Assembly: GCA_024234635.1 (NCBI GenBank)
Contig: JACKNX010000007.1
Location: 1 to 64,000, forward strand
Source: Pseudomonadales bacterium
Lineage (GTDB): Bacteria > Pseudomonadota > Gammaproteobacteria > Pseudomonadales > Azotimanducaceae
Direction of reading: 5' to 3'
Length of the DNA: 64,000 nt
The notes beneath the pieces are model-generated. The model made no database searches, was not told where the DNA came from, and worked only from the letters and a program-made list of their open reading frames with translations. The stretch's first letter is position 1. Each line of letters starts with the position of its first letter. This document shows positions 1 to 8,439 of this stretch, in pieces. A program made the translations under genes and the position numbers.

Positions 1-26
1 CGCGAAGGGAAATGGGCGAGAGTCCC

Positions 27-199
27 GTTCGCTCCGCCAGAGGCGGAGTGAACACCGACAGCGAATTCCCCGGATGGGGAATTCGCGAAAGGCCCGGTCC
101 GCCGATCCTTTTCAGGATGCTGCCAGACCACCCTCCCGCACATTGCGCGATGCGCAATGTGCTGACGGGTCGCTGATTCCGCCTGCGGCGGAATCAGCG
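27..199. repeat. Cluster of four consecutive hairpins
   Basis: Four separate inverted repeats follow each other: 27-38/42-53 (11 of 12 pairs), 61-71/76-86 (perfect 11 bp, loop GGAT), 138-148/152-162 (perfect 11 bp, 3-nt loop) and 171-183/187-199 (perfect 13 bp, loop TGC). The last lies just past the stop codon of the minus-strand TonB receptor gene, so it could act as its transcription terminator or an mRNA-stabilising 3' structure, although no T-run follows on either strand. The rest of the 1-202 interval shows no gene. The segment may be part of a structured intergenic repeat, loosely like the dispersed element found elsewhere here, but the similarity is too weak to assert. Confidence 0.7.
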
Positions 200-202
200 G
201 AA

Positions 203-2626
203 TCAGAACCGGACGGTCAGTTCCAGTTCGTAGGTATCGCCAACGATCGGCGAGCCGGAACGGTCAGCCGGGAAGCCGTTGGCCGTACCCGTGCCACCGC
301 CGGTGCCGGGGGTGTCACCGGAAGACAACAGGGCATACTCGTCCGTCAGGTTGCGGGCGATAAAGGCCACCTGCCACTTCAGGTCCTCCGAGTACAGGCG
401 GATCGCCGCATCCAGCGTCTGATACGCCTTCTGGAAGTCATGCGGATTGCCGAACCCGTTCAGCTGATGCCGGCTCTTGAACTGATAGTTGGCAGTGAAA
501 CCGATCATCATGTTGCCGCCAACCGCGATGTCGTAGTCCAGACCCAGCGCACCGGACCACTTGGGCGCCAGCGACCGAACCTGGCCACCGAGCTGCTGCT
601 TGGGTACCTGACCCGGATTGAAGATGGTACATCCCTGCGCCGGTGTCTGCCCCGCCCAGCAGGGAGCGAGAAAATCCGTGTACTCACCAATGTTGTAGGC
701 CACGCTGCTGCGCAGGGTCAGGCCATCCACCTGGGCCGGGGCCCATGTGACCTGCAGTTCCGCGCCATCGGTCTTCGATCCACCGGCGTTTTCCGTAACA
801 AAGGCAAACACCGGCGAGTTGAAGAAGTCGATCTGCAGATCCTTGAAGTCGTAGGTGTACACCTCGAACTCCACGTTCATCGTGCCGTCGAGCAGCGCCG
901 CCTTGATGCCGGCTTCGAAACCGTCAACCTTTTCCGGATTGAAGGTGAAGTCACTGATGTTGCCGGAGATGGCGCCAAGAATACCGCTGTTGGAGAAACC
1001 GCCGGACTTGAAGCCTTCCTTGTACGCGGCGTACACGGTCACATCGTCCGTGATCTCGTAACGCAAGGTGATTTCAGGCACGAGGTCGTCGAACTTCTGC
1101 GTCGTGGCAATGCGTCCCTGCGTGAACAGGAATGTGAAGAACGGATTGACGTAAGGCTGGTCGTAATAGGACTTCTTCTCTTCGTCGATGTATCGGGCAC
1201 CCGCCGTCAACTGCCAGCGGTCCGTGATGTCCCACACCACTTCACCGTACACGGACCAGGTTTCCCCTTCCGTCTCGGAATTCTTCTCGTACGCCGTGAA
1301 GCGATTCGTGGGGTCCGGCGCGGCAGAATTTTCCGCACCCGCAAACAGCACGTCCTGATCGAACGTGCGATTGGTTGACTGGTAGTACAGGCCGCCAACG
1401 AAGTTCACCGGGCTATCTAAGGTCGTCACCGCGCGCAGTTCGGCGGAGAAGGCATCGAAAGTGTTGTTTTCGCCAGCGAACGTGGACGTGCTGCCGCCGC
1501 CGTCATAGTCGCCAACCCAGTTGGTTTCCTGATCGTGGTAATTGATGATTCCCGTGAGATTCACCTTTTCAAACGTGAAATCCGCGGTGAGGGTACCGCC
1601 GAAACTTTCGTAGTCCTCACCCAGTTCACCGCCAAAGTTGTTCATCAGCGGATTGCTGTTGGCGATTGCCGAAGGCACCGGGTTTTCCGCCTTGTTGCGA
1701 TCGGCGCGGCACTCCGCTTCCGTGTTGGGTACCGGCACACCGCCTGCAACCCGGGAGGCAACGCCGTTCAGCGCCGGACAGTTCCACAGCTCGGAAGAAC
1801 CGGTTGGCGAGTTCAGCTCATAGGTGGAGTAGAAACCCTTCAGATTGATACTGACCTGATCGCTCGGGTCCCAGGCCAGCGTCAGACGCGCGTACTCGGC
1901 CTGCTCACCGCTCCAGAAATCGTTAGCGGGTGCTTCATTGCGCAGGGACGACGGCGTGAGGGTGGCCGCATCCAGCGTGTTGTAGAACGTCACACCGGCC
2001 GAGTTCTTCATGTAACCGTCATCGGCATCGCGCTTCTGAATCGCCAGACGCGCACCAAAGGTATCGGTGATGGGACTGGAGATGACGGCTTCGTAGGTCT
2101 TGCGTTCCTGCGTCGACTCATAGGCCACGCGACCGATGATCTCGAGTTCGTCACCGGGATTGTTGGTCTCGATGGAGATCACGCCCGCGGTGGCGTTCTT
2201 GCCGAAGAACAGCGCCTGCGGGCCTTTCATGACGGCCACCTGTTTGACGTCGAACAGGCCTTCGTTGATGACACGTCCCTGCGTGTAGTACACGCCGTCC
2301 AGGATCACTGCCACGGACTGTTCGATACCGATACTGGTGCTGTTGGAGCCGATGCCGCGGATGTTGATGCTGGCACCGCTGCCGGAATTGCCCCGCACGA
2401 TGTTGAGCTGAGGCATGGTCGCGGCTACATCCTCGAAGCTCTGCAGATCCAGATTCTTCAGGCGGGACTCGTCCATTACGGTAAGGGCGACAGGTATATC
2501 GCGTACACTTTCCTCGATACCACGCGCGGTCACGACGATCTCTTCGATCCCCTCCTCCGCCTGGGCAACGCCGCACGTCGCGGCAAGAGCGCACGCAACG
2601 GACACTGCGACTCTGGTTCTCTTCAC
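203..2626 (-). CDS. TonB-dependent outer-membrane receptor
   Basis: Outer-membrane beta-barrel that imports a bulky substrate using TonB/ExbBD energy. The protein is about 807 residues, normal for the family. A GTG start is preferred because GGGGGAG sits six bases upstream; an in-frame ATG seven codons earlier overlaps that site. The N-terminus is a signal peptide (VKRTRVAVSVACALAATCG, cleaved after VAQA), followed by a TonB-box-like EEIVVTARG and a plug domain (about residues 40-160) with the usual DIPVALTVMDE and NIRGIG segments. The remainder alternates aromatic-rich strands and ends in ELTVRF, the typical C-terminal barrel signature. The EEIVVTA/ESVRDIPVALTV style is common in sphingomonad and gammaproteobacterial receptors for terpenoid, steroid or other hydrophobic compounds; the substrate here is unknown. 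The neighbouring LEH-like gene on the same strand suggests a hydrophobic ligand, which is inference. Confidence 0.95.
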   Translation of the reverse strand: MKRTRVAVSVACALAATCGVAQAEEGIEEIVVTARGIEESVRDIPVALTVMDESRLKNLDLQSFEDVAATMPQLNIVRGNSGSGASINIRGIGSNSTSIGIEQSVAVILDGVYYTQGRVINEGLFDVKQVAVMKGPQALFFGKNATAGVISIETNNPGDELEIIGRVAYESTQERKTYEAVISSPITDTFGARLAIQKRDADDGYMKNSAGVTFYNTLDAATLTPSSLRNEAPANDFWSGEQAEYARLTLAWDPSDQVSINLKGFYSTYELNSPTGSSELWNCPALNGVASRVAGGVPVPNTEAECRADRNKAENPVPSAIANSNPLMNNFGGELGEDYESFGGTLTADFTFEKVNLTGIINYHDQETNWVGDYDGGGSTSTFAGENNTFDAFSAELRAVTTLDSPVNFVGGLYYQSTNRTFDQDVLFAGAENSAAPDPTNRFTAYEKNSETEGETWSVYGEVVWDITDRWQLTAGARYIDEEKKSYYDQPYVNPFFTFLFTQGRIATTQKFDDLVPEITLRYEITDDVTVYAAYKEGFKSGGFSNSGILGAISGNISDFTFNPEKVDGFEAGIKAALLDGTMNVEFEVYTYDFKDLQIDFFNSPVFAFVTENAGGSKTDGAELQVTWAPAQVDGLTLRSSVAYNIGEYTDFLAPCWAGQTPAQGCTIFNPGQVPKQQLGGQVRSLAPKWSGALGLDYDIAVGGNMMIGFTANYQFKSRHQLNGFGNPHDFQKAYQTLDAAIRLYSEDLKWQVAFIARNLTDEYALLSSGDTPGTGGGTGTANGFPADRSGSPIVGDTYELELTVRF

Positions 2627-2755
2627 GCTTTCTCCCCCGGGGGACATGTCCCCTCTGTTTCAGGTGCGCGCAGTTTTGAAATTTTCTGCAACAAAGTAAA
2701 GACCGATCTGAGCAGGCGCTGTGATTGCGCCGGATGGCGTCGAGCTTTCCGACCA

Positions 2756-3127
2756 TCACCCCTTCATGGCATTCATGAACGTGCCGAGATCGAAGTAGTC
2801 ACGCCATTCCCGGATCTTGCCGTCCTGCATCTCGAAGACACCAAAACAGGGCAGGTCCACGTTGCCGACCTTCGTCCTGGTACGATCCAGGCGCTCGGTG
2901 TAGACAATGTCGCCGACCGCGGCAATGTTACGCAGCTCCCACGTGGTCTCAGTCCAGTTGCTGGTGAACCCCGCAATGAAGGCTTCCACATTGGCGCGCC
3001 CCTTCACAGGCTGCGTGGGCATGTTGTAGTAACAGCCCTCCTCTGTGAAATAACCTGCCAGTTCGCTGGCATCCATCCGCGACCACGCGGCAATGAAGTC
3101 CCGGATTATCCGTTCGTTGTCGGCCAT
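2756..3127 (-). CDS. Limonene-1,2-epoxide hydrolase family protein (SnoaL-like fold)
   Basis: A 123-residue single-domain cone-shaped protein of the LEH/NTF2-like superfamily. The LEH catalytic set seems complete: Tyr33-x-Asn35 (CYYNMP), Arg79-x-Asp81 (YTERLDR) and the Asp cluster of EWRDYFD at 108-113, which match the Tyr-Asn/Arg-Asp/Asp arrangement that activates water in limonene epoxide hydrolase. The start MADNERIIRDF is chosen because it fits the family N-terminus; a start six codons upstream (MTRGHA) is possible. It lies upstream of the TonB receptor on the same strand with a 129-bp gap, so co-transcription is possible. Likely role: hydrolysis of an epoxide of a small lipophilic compound. 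A binding-only NTF2-like role is the alternative. Confidence 0.8.
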   Translation of the reverse strand: MADNERIIRDFIAAWSRMDASELAGYFTEEGCYYNMPTQPVKGRANVEAFIAGFTSNWTETTWELRNIAAVGDIVYTERLDRTRTKVGNVDLPCFGVFEMQDGKIREWRDYFDLGTFMNAMKG

Positions 3128-3244
3128 GGCATGTCCCCTCGTCATCTTGTTCGAAGTCGCCCAGTCTACCGTCGCCAGGCCCTGCGCGGCACGATCGCCA
3201 CGCCTATCTATACTCACACCATTCCAGCCGGAGGATCGTCCGTC

Positions 3245-3937
3245 GTGGTGTTGTCCCAGTTCCTGTTGTTGCAGCTTGGCGTTTGCCTGCTTGGCACGCT
3301 GGTGGTTTATGCGCTGCATGCCCTGCGCCTGCGTCGGGAAGGCCGGCTGGCACTCGAGGCGTGGACCCGTGCCAGCGAAGAGCTGGCTGAAGCCAGCACG
3401 GACGCCGCGCATGCCGCATGGCTCGGCGAAAAGGCCAAAGCCATCGACCCGAAGGAGCCAATCGCCAAGGTCCGCAAGGTAGTGCTGCAGTGTGAAGCTT
3501 CCGATCCGAAAACCCTGAAAGCACAACTACAACCCTTGATCCTGCCCGCCACCCTGACGGAGGACTGGGGCAAGTCCCGCGACGCCCATGCCAATGCCAT
3601 CAGCGCACTGCTGCTGGAGCACCCGCGCCGGGCAGCGGATGGCGCCGCCACCTTTGCGCTCTACGAAGCGATCGACAAGGCGCTCGCCTACAAGCCGCCC
3701 GAGCTGCCGCCAATAGCCGTGGAAGGCGACGACGAAGGGGATGAAGAGGCGCTCCGAGCGGAACTGCTCACCGTCAAAGCGGAACTCGACGCGCTGCGGC
3801 AGGGAACGGATGAAGACGTACGCAAGCTGCTGAAGCAGTTCACCCAGGACAGCCGCGACATGCTGGCCTGTATCCAGAAGCTGGAGAAGGAAAACCAGTC
3901 ACTCAGGGACCAGCTTGCTCAGAGCCAGGCGGCCTGA
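3245..3937 (+). CDS. Membrane-anchored coiled-coil protein of unknown function
   Basis: Not recognised as a named family. The 230-residue product begins with one transmembrane segment (about residues 3-24, rich in Leu/Val), then a charged, mostly helical cytoplasmic part, and ends with a strong predicted coiled coil (about 165-230: EEALRAELLTVKAELDALRQ, later KLEKENQSLRDQLAQSQAA). A GTG start at 3245 is selected because GGAGGA lies ten bases upstream. The reading frame is open far upstream, but that part is antisense to the TonB receptor and is not coding. The topology (N-terminal anchor, C-terminal coiled coil) suggests a scaffolding or envelope-associated role, which is inference only. It diverges from the LEH-like gene and converges on queF, 15 bp away. 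Confidence 0.75.
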   Translation: MVLSQFLLLQLGVCLLGTLVVYALHALRLRREGRLALEAWTRASEELAEASTDAAHAAWLGEKAKAIDPKEPIAKVRKVVLQCEASDPKTLKAQLQPLILPATLTEDWGKSRDAHANAISALLLEHPRRAADGAATFALYEAIDKALAYKPPELPPIAVEGDDEGDEEALRAELLTVKAELDALRQGTDEDVRKLLKQFTQDSRDMLACIQKLEKENQSLRDQLAQSQAA

Positions 3938-3952
3938 TCGAACCAGATTCGC

Positions 3953-4765
3953 CTATTGCCGAGGCAACCGTACCAGCGGCGCGGCATCCGGTTCCGTGGA
4001 ACGGAATGGATTGATGTCCAGCCCGCCCCGGCGCTGAAAGCATCCCTGCACTGACAGGCTCTGCGGCGCACACCGCGCGAGCAGATCGGTGAATATCCGC
4101 TCCACGACGGACTCGTGAAAACCCGCATGCTGTCGGAAGCTGATCAGGTAGCGCAGCAGATCCCGCCGGCTGAGCGGCCGGCCGCGGTAGCTGATCCACA
4201 CCGTCGCAAAATCCGGCTGCCCGGTGACTGGGCAGAGACTGCGGAACAGGTGCGTGTACACGCTTTCATGCACCACTGCATTCTCGTCTTCGAGTCGGAG
4301 CAGGCCGGCGTCGGGACGATAGACACCGACTTCGCATTCCACATCGTCGAGGCAGGCACCCGGCAGGCTGGATGGCAGCGTTGCCAACTGCCGCAACGGG
4401 AACAGTTCCACCAGCAGTGGCGCCCGCACTGCCAGTTTGAGGTCACTGTCCAAAGTGCGCAGTACGTCAGCCTGGCCGTTGAATCGCGTCTGGGCGAAGG
4501 AATTCAGATACAGCTTCAGGCTCTTGCTTTCCACGATGCACGGTGAACTCAGCGGTACGCGCAGGCGCAAGCCGGCAACCACCGGCTTGCCGTGCCTGTC
4601 CAGCCACGTGAACTCGTAGCCATGCCATACGTCCTCGCCATGTATGGCAGCAGGCAGCGTCAGCCCTTCCCGCCCCTGTTCCCGGCGAATGGAGTACAGC
4701 AACGACGGTGTATACGTGTCGATATGCGGCGTCTGCCGCCCGAGTGGATTTCTGCTTTCGGCCAC
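3953..4765 (-). CDS. queF: NADPH-dependent 7-cyano-7-deazaguanine reductase QueF (E. coli type)
   Basis: Reduces preQ0 to preQ1 in queuosine tRNA-modification synthesis, in the cytoplasm. About 270 residues, matching the long unimodular QueF of E. coli (282 aa). Recognisable landmarks are LGRQTPHIDTYTPSLLY at the N-terminus, the substrate-binding ESKSLKLYLNSFAQTRFN motif, the catalytic Cys in SLCPVTGQPDFATVWI, the YRGRPLSRRDLLRYLISFR segment, the HESVVERIFTDL helix and the C-terminal RRGGLDINPFRS. The GTG start at 4765 sits at the family N-terminus; the upstream Shine-Dalgarno is weak, so a start a few codons earlier is possible. No other queuosine genes are nearby. Confidence 0.95.
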   Translation of the reverse strand: MAESRNPLGRQTPHIDTYTPSLLYSIRREQGREGLTLPAAIHGEDVWHGYEFTWLDRHGKPVVAGLRLRVPLSSPCIVESKSLKLYLNSFAQTRFNGQADVLRTLDSDLKLAVRAPLLVELFPLRQLATLPSSLPGACLDDVECEVGVYRPDAGLLRLEDENAVVHESVYTHLFRSLCPVTGQPDFATVWISYRGRPLSRRDLLRYLISFRQHAGFHESVVERIFTDLLARCAPQSLSVQGCFQRRGGLDINPFRSTEPDAAPLVRLPRQ

Positions 4766-4984
4766 GCGGTGTATCCATGTTGACCAGCGTTCCGGCGGAA
4801 CGCTGCCTGGTTGAAGACCAATCCCGCAATGAGCATGCAACCCGTCAGCCGACGCCGCAAGGCCAGCGGGATCAACTGGCGCAATCCGCCGACAGGCGGC
4901 AACGCCCGCGCCGATGTGCTGGTGGTAAAGTAGCCGCGCCGGTCATGCCACAGGCCGGGCGCCAACGTTGATTCGGGGGAACTC

Positions 4985-6454
4985 ATGACACGTGTCACCA
5001 CCACTTCCGGCCCGGTCGTCGGCCGCGAGAAGGCCGGCGTTTTCCTGTTTGCCGGCGTGCCCTATGCCGCGCCTCCCGTCGGTGCCCTGCGCTTTCGCGC
5101 GCCGCTGCCCCATGTGGGTTGGAAAGAACCACTGGAGTGCCGGCGTTTCGGCGCCGCCGCGCCCCAGGTTTCCACAGGTGGCATGACGGATCCTTCCCCG
5201 GTGCGGTGGAGCGAAGACTGCCTCACCCTCAACATCCAGACGCCGTCGCTGGACGATGGCCGTCGACCGGTGTTGTTCTGGATTCATGGCGGCGGCTATC
5301 GCACCGGCCAGGGGGCCATCCCCTGGTACAACGGCGCGGCCTTTTGCCGAAACGGCGATGTGGTTGTGGTCAGCATCAACTACCGTCTGGGCGCCCTGGG
5401 TTTCACCGATCTGAGCGCCCTGGATGGCAGCTACGCCACCTCCGGTGTCAATGGCACCCTCGATCAGATCGCGGCGCTGAAGTGGGTACGTGACAACATA
5501 GACCGGTTTGGCGGCGACCCGGAAAAAATCACCATCGCGGGAGAATCCGCGGGGGGGTTCAGCGTGGCAACGCTGCTGGCCAATCCGCAGTGCCAGGGTT
5601 TGTTCCGCGGCGCCATTGCGCAATCGGGCGCGGGCCACCACACCCTGCCGCCAGCCGCTGGCAGGGTTGTCGGCGAGCACTTTTTGCGGGCACTGGGCGC
5701 AGACAGTATTGCGGCAGCGCACGCGGCAAGCGTCGACGACATTCTCACGGCACAGTCCACCGTGATCCGTGAACTCGAAGCCCGCGCGGGTTTCGTGAAC
5801 GGTCTGGGGCTGCCCGTATCGCCGTTCTACCCGGTGCACGGTAACGCCGTAATATCCCAGGCACCGATAGATGCCATCCGCGGTGGCGCCGGACGCGACA
5901 TCGCGCTGCTCACGGGCACCAACCAGGACGAAACGACCCTCTGGGGCTACGGCAAAGTTGACGAGGCCAGACTGCAACAGGCCGCTGACGGTCTGAACGC
6001 TGCCATTCCTCTGGCCGTGCACCGGCGTCTTACCCCGCAAGCGTCAGCCGAGGAATTGCTGATTGCCCTCACCACGGAACATATGTTCCGCATTCCGGCG
6101 ATCCGCCTCGCCGAGGCCCGCGCGCAGCAGGGCGCGTCGACCTGGATGTACCTGTTCAAATGGCGGTCGCAGGCCGCCGGCGGCCGATTCGGTGCAACCC
6201 ATGCGCTGGAGATTCCTTTTGCCTTCAACAACCTGGGACAACCCGGCGTACCCGCTTTCCTTGGCCCCGGCGAACCGCCCCAGGGACTTGCGGACCACAT
6301 GCATGAGGCCTGGATTCGCTTCATCCGGTCTGGCGATCCGGGCTGGGCACCCTACGACCTGGCCGCGCGCACGACCTACGTGTTCGCGGACACGAGCGCA
6401 CCCAGCGTCGATCCGGAGTCGGCAATCCGTCAGGCGTGGGAAGGATTACGCTGA
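4985..6454 (+). CDS. Carboxylesterase type B
   Basis: Alpha/beta-hydrolase of 489 residues, the usual length for bacterial type-B carboxylesterases (para-nitrobenzyl esterase-like), hydrolysing carboxylic esters. The N-terminal FAGVPYAAPPVGALRFR motif, the oxyanion-hole HGGG at 101-104, the nucleophile elbow GESAGG with Ser188, and the catalytic-His region (GATHALEIPFAFNN, about 403-416) are all present. There is no obvious signal peptide, so a cytoplasmic location is likely. ATG at 4985 follows GGGGGA by six bases. It diverges from queF and is followed after 89 bp by a dienoyl-CoA isomerase, so it may feed acyl chains into beta-oxidation, which is inference. Confidence 0.93.
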   Translation: MTRVTTTSGPVVGREKAGVFLFAGVPYAAPPVGALRFRAPLPHVGWKEPLECRRFGAAAPQVSTGGMTDPSPVRWSEDCLTLNIQTPSLDDGRRPVLFWIHGGGYRTGQGAIPWYNGAAFCRNGDVVVVSINYRLGALGFTDLSALDGSYATSGVNGTLDQIAALKWVRDNIDRFGGDPEKITIAGESAGGFSVATLLANPQCQGLFRGAIAQSGAGHHTLPPAAGRVVGEHFLRALGADSIAAAHAASVDDILTAQSTVIRELEARAGFVNGLGLPVSPFYPVHGNAVISQAPIDAIRGGAGRDIALLTGTNQDETTLWGYGKVDEARLQQAADGLNAAIPLAVHRRLTPQASAEELLIALTTEHMFRIPAIRLAEARAQQGASTWMYLFKWRSQAAGGRFGATHALEIPFAFNNLGQPGVPAFLGPGEPPQGLADHMHEAWIRFIRSGDPGWAPYDLAARTTYVFADTSAPSVDPESAIRQAWEGLR

Positions 6455-6487
6455 GCGGCCCAATCCTGACATTGTCAAACACCATTT

Positions 6488-6531
6488 ATTGCACGAGCAT
6501 TGCACGAACATTGCACGAGCACTGCCCGAGG
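6488..6531 (+). repeat. Four tandem 11-bp repeats
   Basis: Units attgcacgagc, attgcacgaac, attgcacgagc and actgcccgagg lie head to tail in the 89-bp leader between the esterase and the dienoyl-CoA isomerase. The last unit merges into the GAGGAGG ribosome-binding site of the downstream gene, so copy-number change would alter its 5' untranslated region. Confidence 0.85.
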
Positions 6532-6543
6532 AGGTTCCCCGAC

Positions 6544-7371
6544 ATGGATTACGAAAGACTGCATGTCCACGTTGAAGATGGCATCGGCCACGTTGTCCTG
6601 AACAAGCCGGACGAATACAACCGCATGCCGCCCGCCTTCTGGCGCGAGTTGCCCGCAGCGATCCGCGCGCTGGACGCCTCCGGCGAGGTCCGCGTCGCCA
6701 TCATTTCCTCCACCGGCAAACATTTCAGCGCCGGCCTCGACATCTCGTCGTTTGGGAGCGACCGGCAACGACCGACTGATCCGGGACGCGCCGGCGAGCA
6801 GGCCCGACGCCACCTGGAACAGATGCAGGCGACAATTTCCACCCTTGAACAGGCGCGCATGCCGGTAATCGCCGCAATCCAGGGCGGCGCCGTCGGCGGT
6901 GGCGTGGACCTGGCCGCCGCCTGCGACCTCCGCTACTGCACGAAAGATGCATTTTTCTGCATCCAGGAGATCAACATCGGCCTCGCCGCTGACGTTGGCA
7001 CCCTGCAACGCCTTCCCTACCTGATCCCGGACGGGCTCATGCGCGAGCTCGCCTACACCGGCCGCCGGATGTACGCGGACGAAGCGCATGCCTGCGGTCT
7101 CGTCAGCCGGATTTTCACGGATGCCGCCACCATGATGGAGGAAGTCACCCGCATTGCCTGCACCATCGCCGCAAAATCGCCCCTCGCGATCCACTCCACC
7201 AAACATCTGCTCAATTACGGGCGCGCGCATTCGGTGGCGGACACGCTTCACTACCAGACCGTGTGGATGGCGGCTGTCAGTCAGGGTGGCGAGATGGCCC
7301 GGCATTTCGAGGCCAAGGCGGCTGGTACGGAAGCGGTGTTCGATGACCTGCCGCCCATCCAGGACCTTTGA
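6544..7371 (+). CDS. Crotonase-family Delta3,5-Delta2,4-dienoyl-CoA isomerase
   Basis: Moves double bonds in dienoyl-CoA intermediates during beta-oxidation of unsaturated fatty acids. The 275-residue protein has the crotonase fold with oxyanion-hole segments FSAGLDISSF and IQGGAVGGGVDLAAACD. The block FCIQEINIGLAADVGTLQRL closely matches mitochondrial ECH1, and it supplies the acidic residues expected of a dienoyl-CoA isomerase: the Asp in AACDLRY, the Glu in IQEIN and the Asp in AADVGT. ATG at 6544 is preceded by GAGGAGG at good distance; the longer open frame upstream lacks that signal. The assignment as isomerase rather than enoyl-CoA hydratase rests on these acidic positions. Confidence 0.9.
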   Translation: MDYERLHVHVEDGIGHVVLNKPDEYNRMPPAFWRELPAAIRALDASGEVRVAIISSTGKHFSAGLDISSFGSDRQRPTDPGRAGEQARRHLEQMQATISTLEQARMPVIAAIQGGAVGGGVDLAAACDLRYCTKDAFFCIQEINIGLAADVGTLQRLPYLIPDGLMRELAYTGRRMYADEAHACGLVSRIFTDAATMMEEVTRIACTIAAKSPLAIHSTKHLLNYGRAHSVADTLHYQTVWMAAVSQGGEMARHFEAKAAGTEAVFDDLPPIQDL

Positions 7372-7461
7372 GGTACCGGAGACCCGGCCGTGTCGGTTGC
7401 CCGGAAGGCCGCGGGCCAACGGGTGTCGGGTGCCGGCGAATCACCGACGTGATGGTTGCGC

Positions 7462-8058
7462 ATGCCCCAGCCACCACCTGACCCCCCGGCGATAACCGGC
7501 GTCATCCTCTGCGGCGGCAGCGGCCGTCGTGTGGGTGGCACGGACAAACCTCTGCTGCCATTTCACGGCCGGCCGCTGGTTGACTGGGTCGCCGCCAGCC
7601 TCGGCCCCCAGGTGGGCGACATCGTGCTGTCCGCCAATCGCAATCAGGCCCGTTACGCGCAGTGGGGTAAGGTGGTGACCGACGCGCCGCTGGACAGCCG
7701 CGGTCCACTCACCGGCATCCTGCGTGCCCTGCAACAGTGTCCCGGCGACTGGTTCGCGGCGGTACCCGGGGATGCCCCGTTGCTGAACGCCCATATCGTG
7801 GCGCGGCTGGCGCTGCAGGCGCCAGCCGACGGAATCGCGGTGGCGCATGACGGTACCCGCCTGCAGGGCCTGCACCTGGTGCTGCACCGGGCGCTCCGGG
7901 CGCAGCTCGAAGCCTGTCTGGACGGCGCGCAACGCAGCGTGGAAGGCTGGCTGCGCTCGCTGCCGCGTCGACGTCTGTGCGTAGTGGACTGTACGGACAT
8001 CGCCACCTCGTTTCTGAACGTGAATACGCCGGAGGATTTTCACGCCCCGGCCGGGTGA
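7462..8058 (+). CDS. mobA: Molybdenum cofactor guanylyltransferase MobA
   Basis: Transfers GMP from GTP to molybdopterin-Mo, giving the bis-MGD cofactor for DMSO-reductase-family enzymes. About 198 residues, normal for MobA. The nucleotidyltransferase signature GVILCGGSGRRVGGTDKPLL is at residues 14-33, followed by the DAPLDSRGPLTGIL and VPGDAPLLN motifs (metal-binding Asp) and the C-terminal FLNVNTPEDF. The ATG at 7462 is used; a TTG two codons upstream is an alternative and no strong Shine-Dalgarno is visible. No molybdoenzyme is encoded in the window. Confidence 0.93.
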   Translation: MPQPPPDPPAITGVILCGGSGRRVGGTDKPLLPFHGRPLVDWVAASLGPQVGDIVLSANRNQARYAQWGKVVTDAPLDSRGPLTGILRALQQCPGDWFAAVPGDAPLLNAHIVARLALQAPADGIAVAHDGTRLQGLHLVLHRALRAQLEACLDGAQRSVEGWLRSLPRRRLCVVDCTDIATSFLNVNTPEDFHAPAG

Positions 8059-8439
8059 CGCACCGACGCACGTACTACCGACCAGGCCGTGTGTTGTCAC
8101 CCGAACGACACCAGGTCTGCCAGGCACAATGAATCCATGGCCTGCCGGTTCCGAACCAGATTCCAGAGAAATCCCTCCTGAACCCGTGTCAGCGTTTGTT
8201 GCCCACGCCGCCCCACGCGACGCCATGACAGGTATCGCGATCGATCCGGGTGCGAGTGGGTCACTGGCAGGATGCTGAAAAGGTCCCTCCTGGACTTGTT
8301 TCAGCAGTCGGCGGCTTCGCCGACTCGCGTCAAATGCAGCGTTTTCCGATGCATTCGCAGGCCAGCCATCCCCGGCTGGCTTACCAGGCGGCTTTTTCAG
8401 CAGCCTGCTGCCAGGGCCCTGTGCGGACTACTGTGCGGA
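8059..8439. other. 381-bp intergenic region carrying dispersed repeat copies
   Basis: No credible gene. The region holds a complete copy of the dispersed hairpin element (8270-8406) preceded by a decayed fragment at about 8157-8195 (aatccctcctgaacccgtgtcagcg) that resembles the element's left part. The right end abuts the stop codon of the minus-strand SDR gene. Confidence 0.6.
8270..8406 (+). repeat. Dispersed multi-hairpin element, copy A
   Basis: About 137 bp, clearly the same sequence as 62271-62408: left end gatgctgaaaagg, then cctcctggacttgtttcag, a GGCGGCTTCGCCG hairpin, the caaatgcagcgttttccg block, the ccggctggcttaccagg block and right end gctttttcagcagcct. The terminal inverted repeat is slightly decayed at the left end. 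Confidence 0.85.

Noticed and set aside
74..1378. 434-residue plus-strand frame inside the receptor gene
   Set aside because: Shadow in high-GC DNA; no family resemblance and no ribosome-binding site.
1535..3244. Long plus-strand open frame opposite the TonB receptor
   Set aside because: It is the antisense shadow of a clear receptor gene. Only the portion from 3245, which has its own ribosome-binding site, is coding.
7441..8226. 261-residue minus-strand frame over mobA
   Set aside because: It is antisense to mobA, which has clear family motifs, and lacks a recognisable domain.
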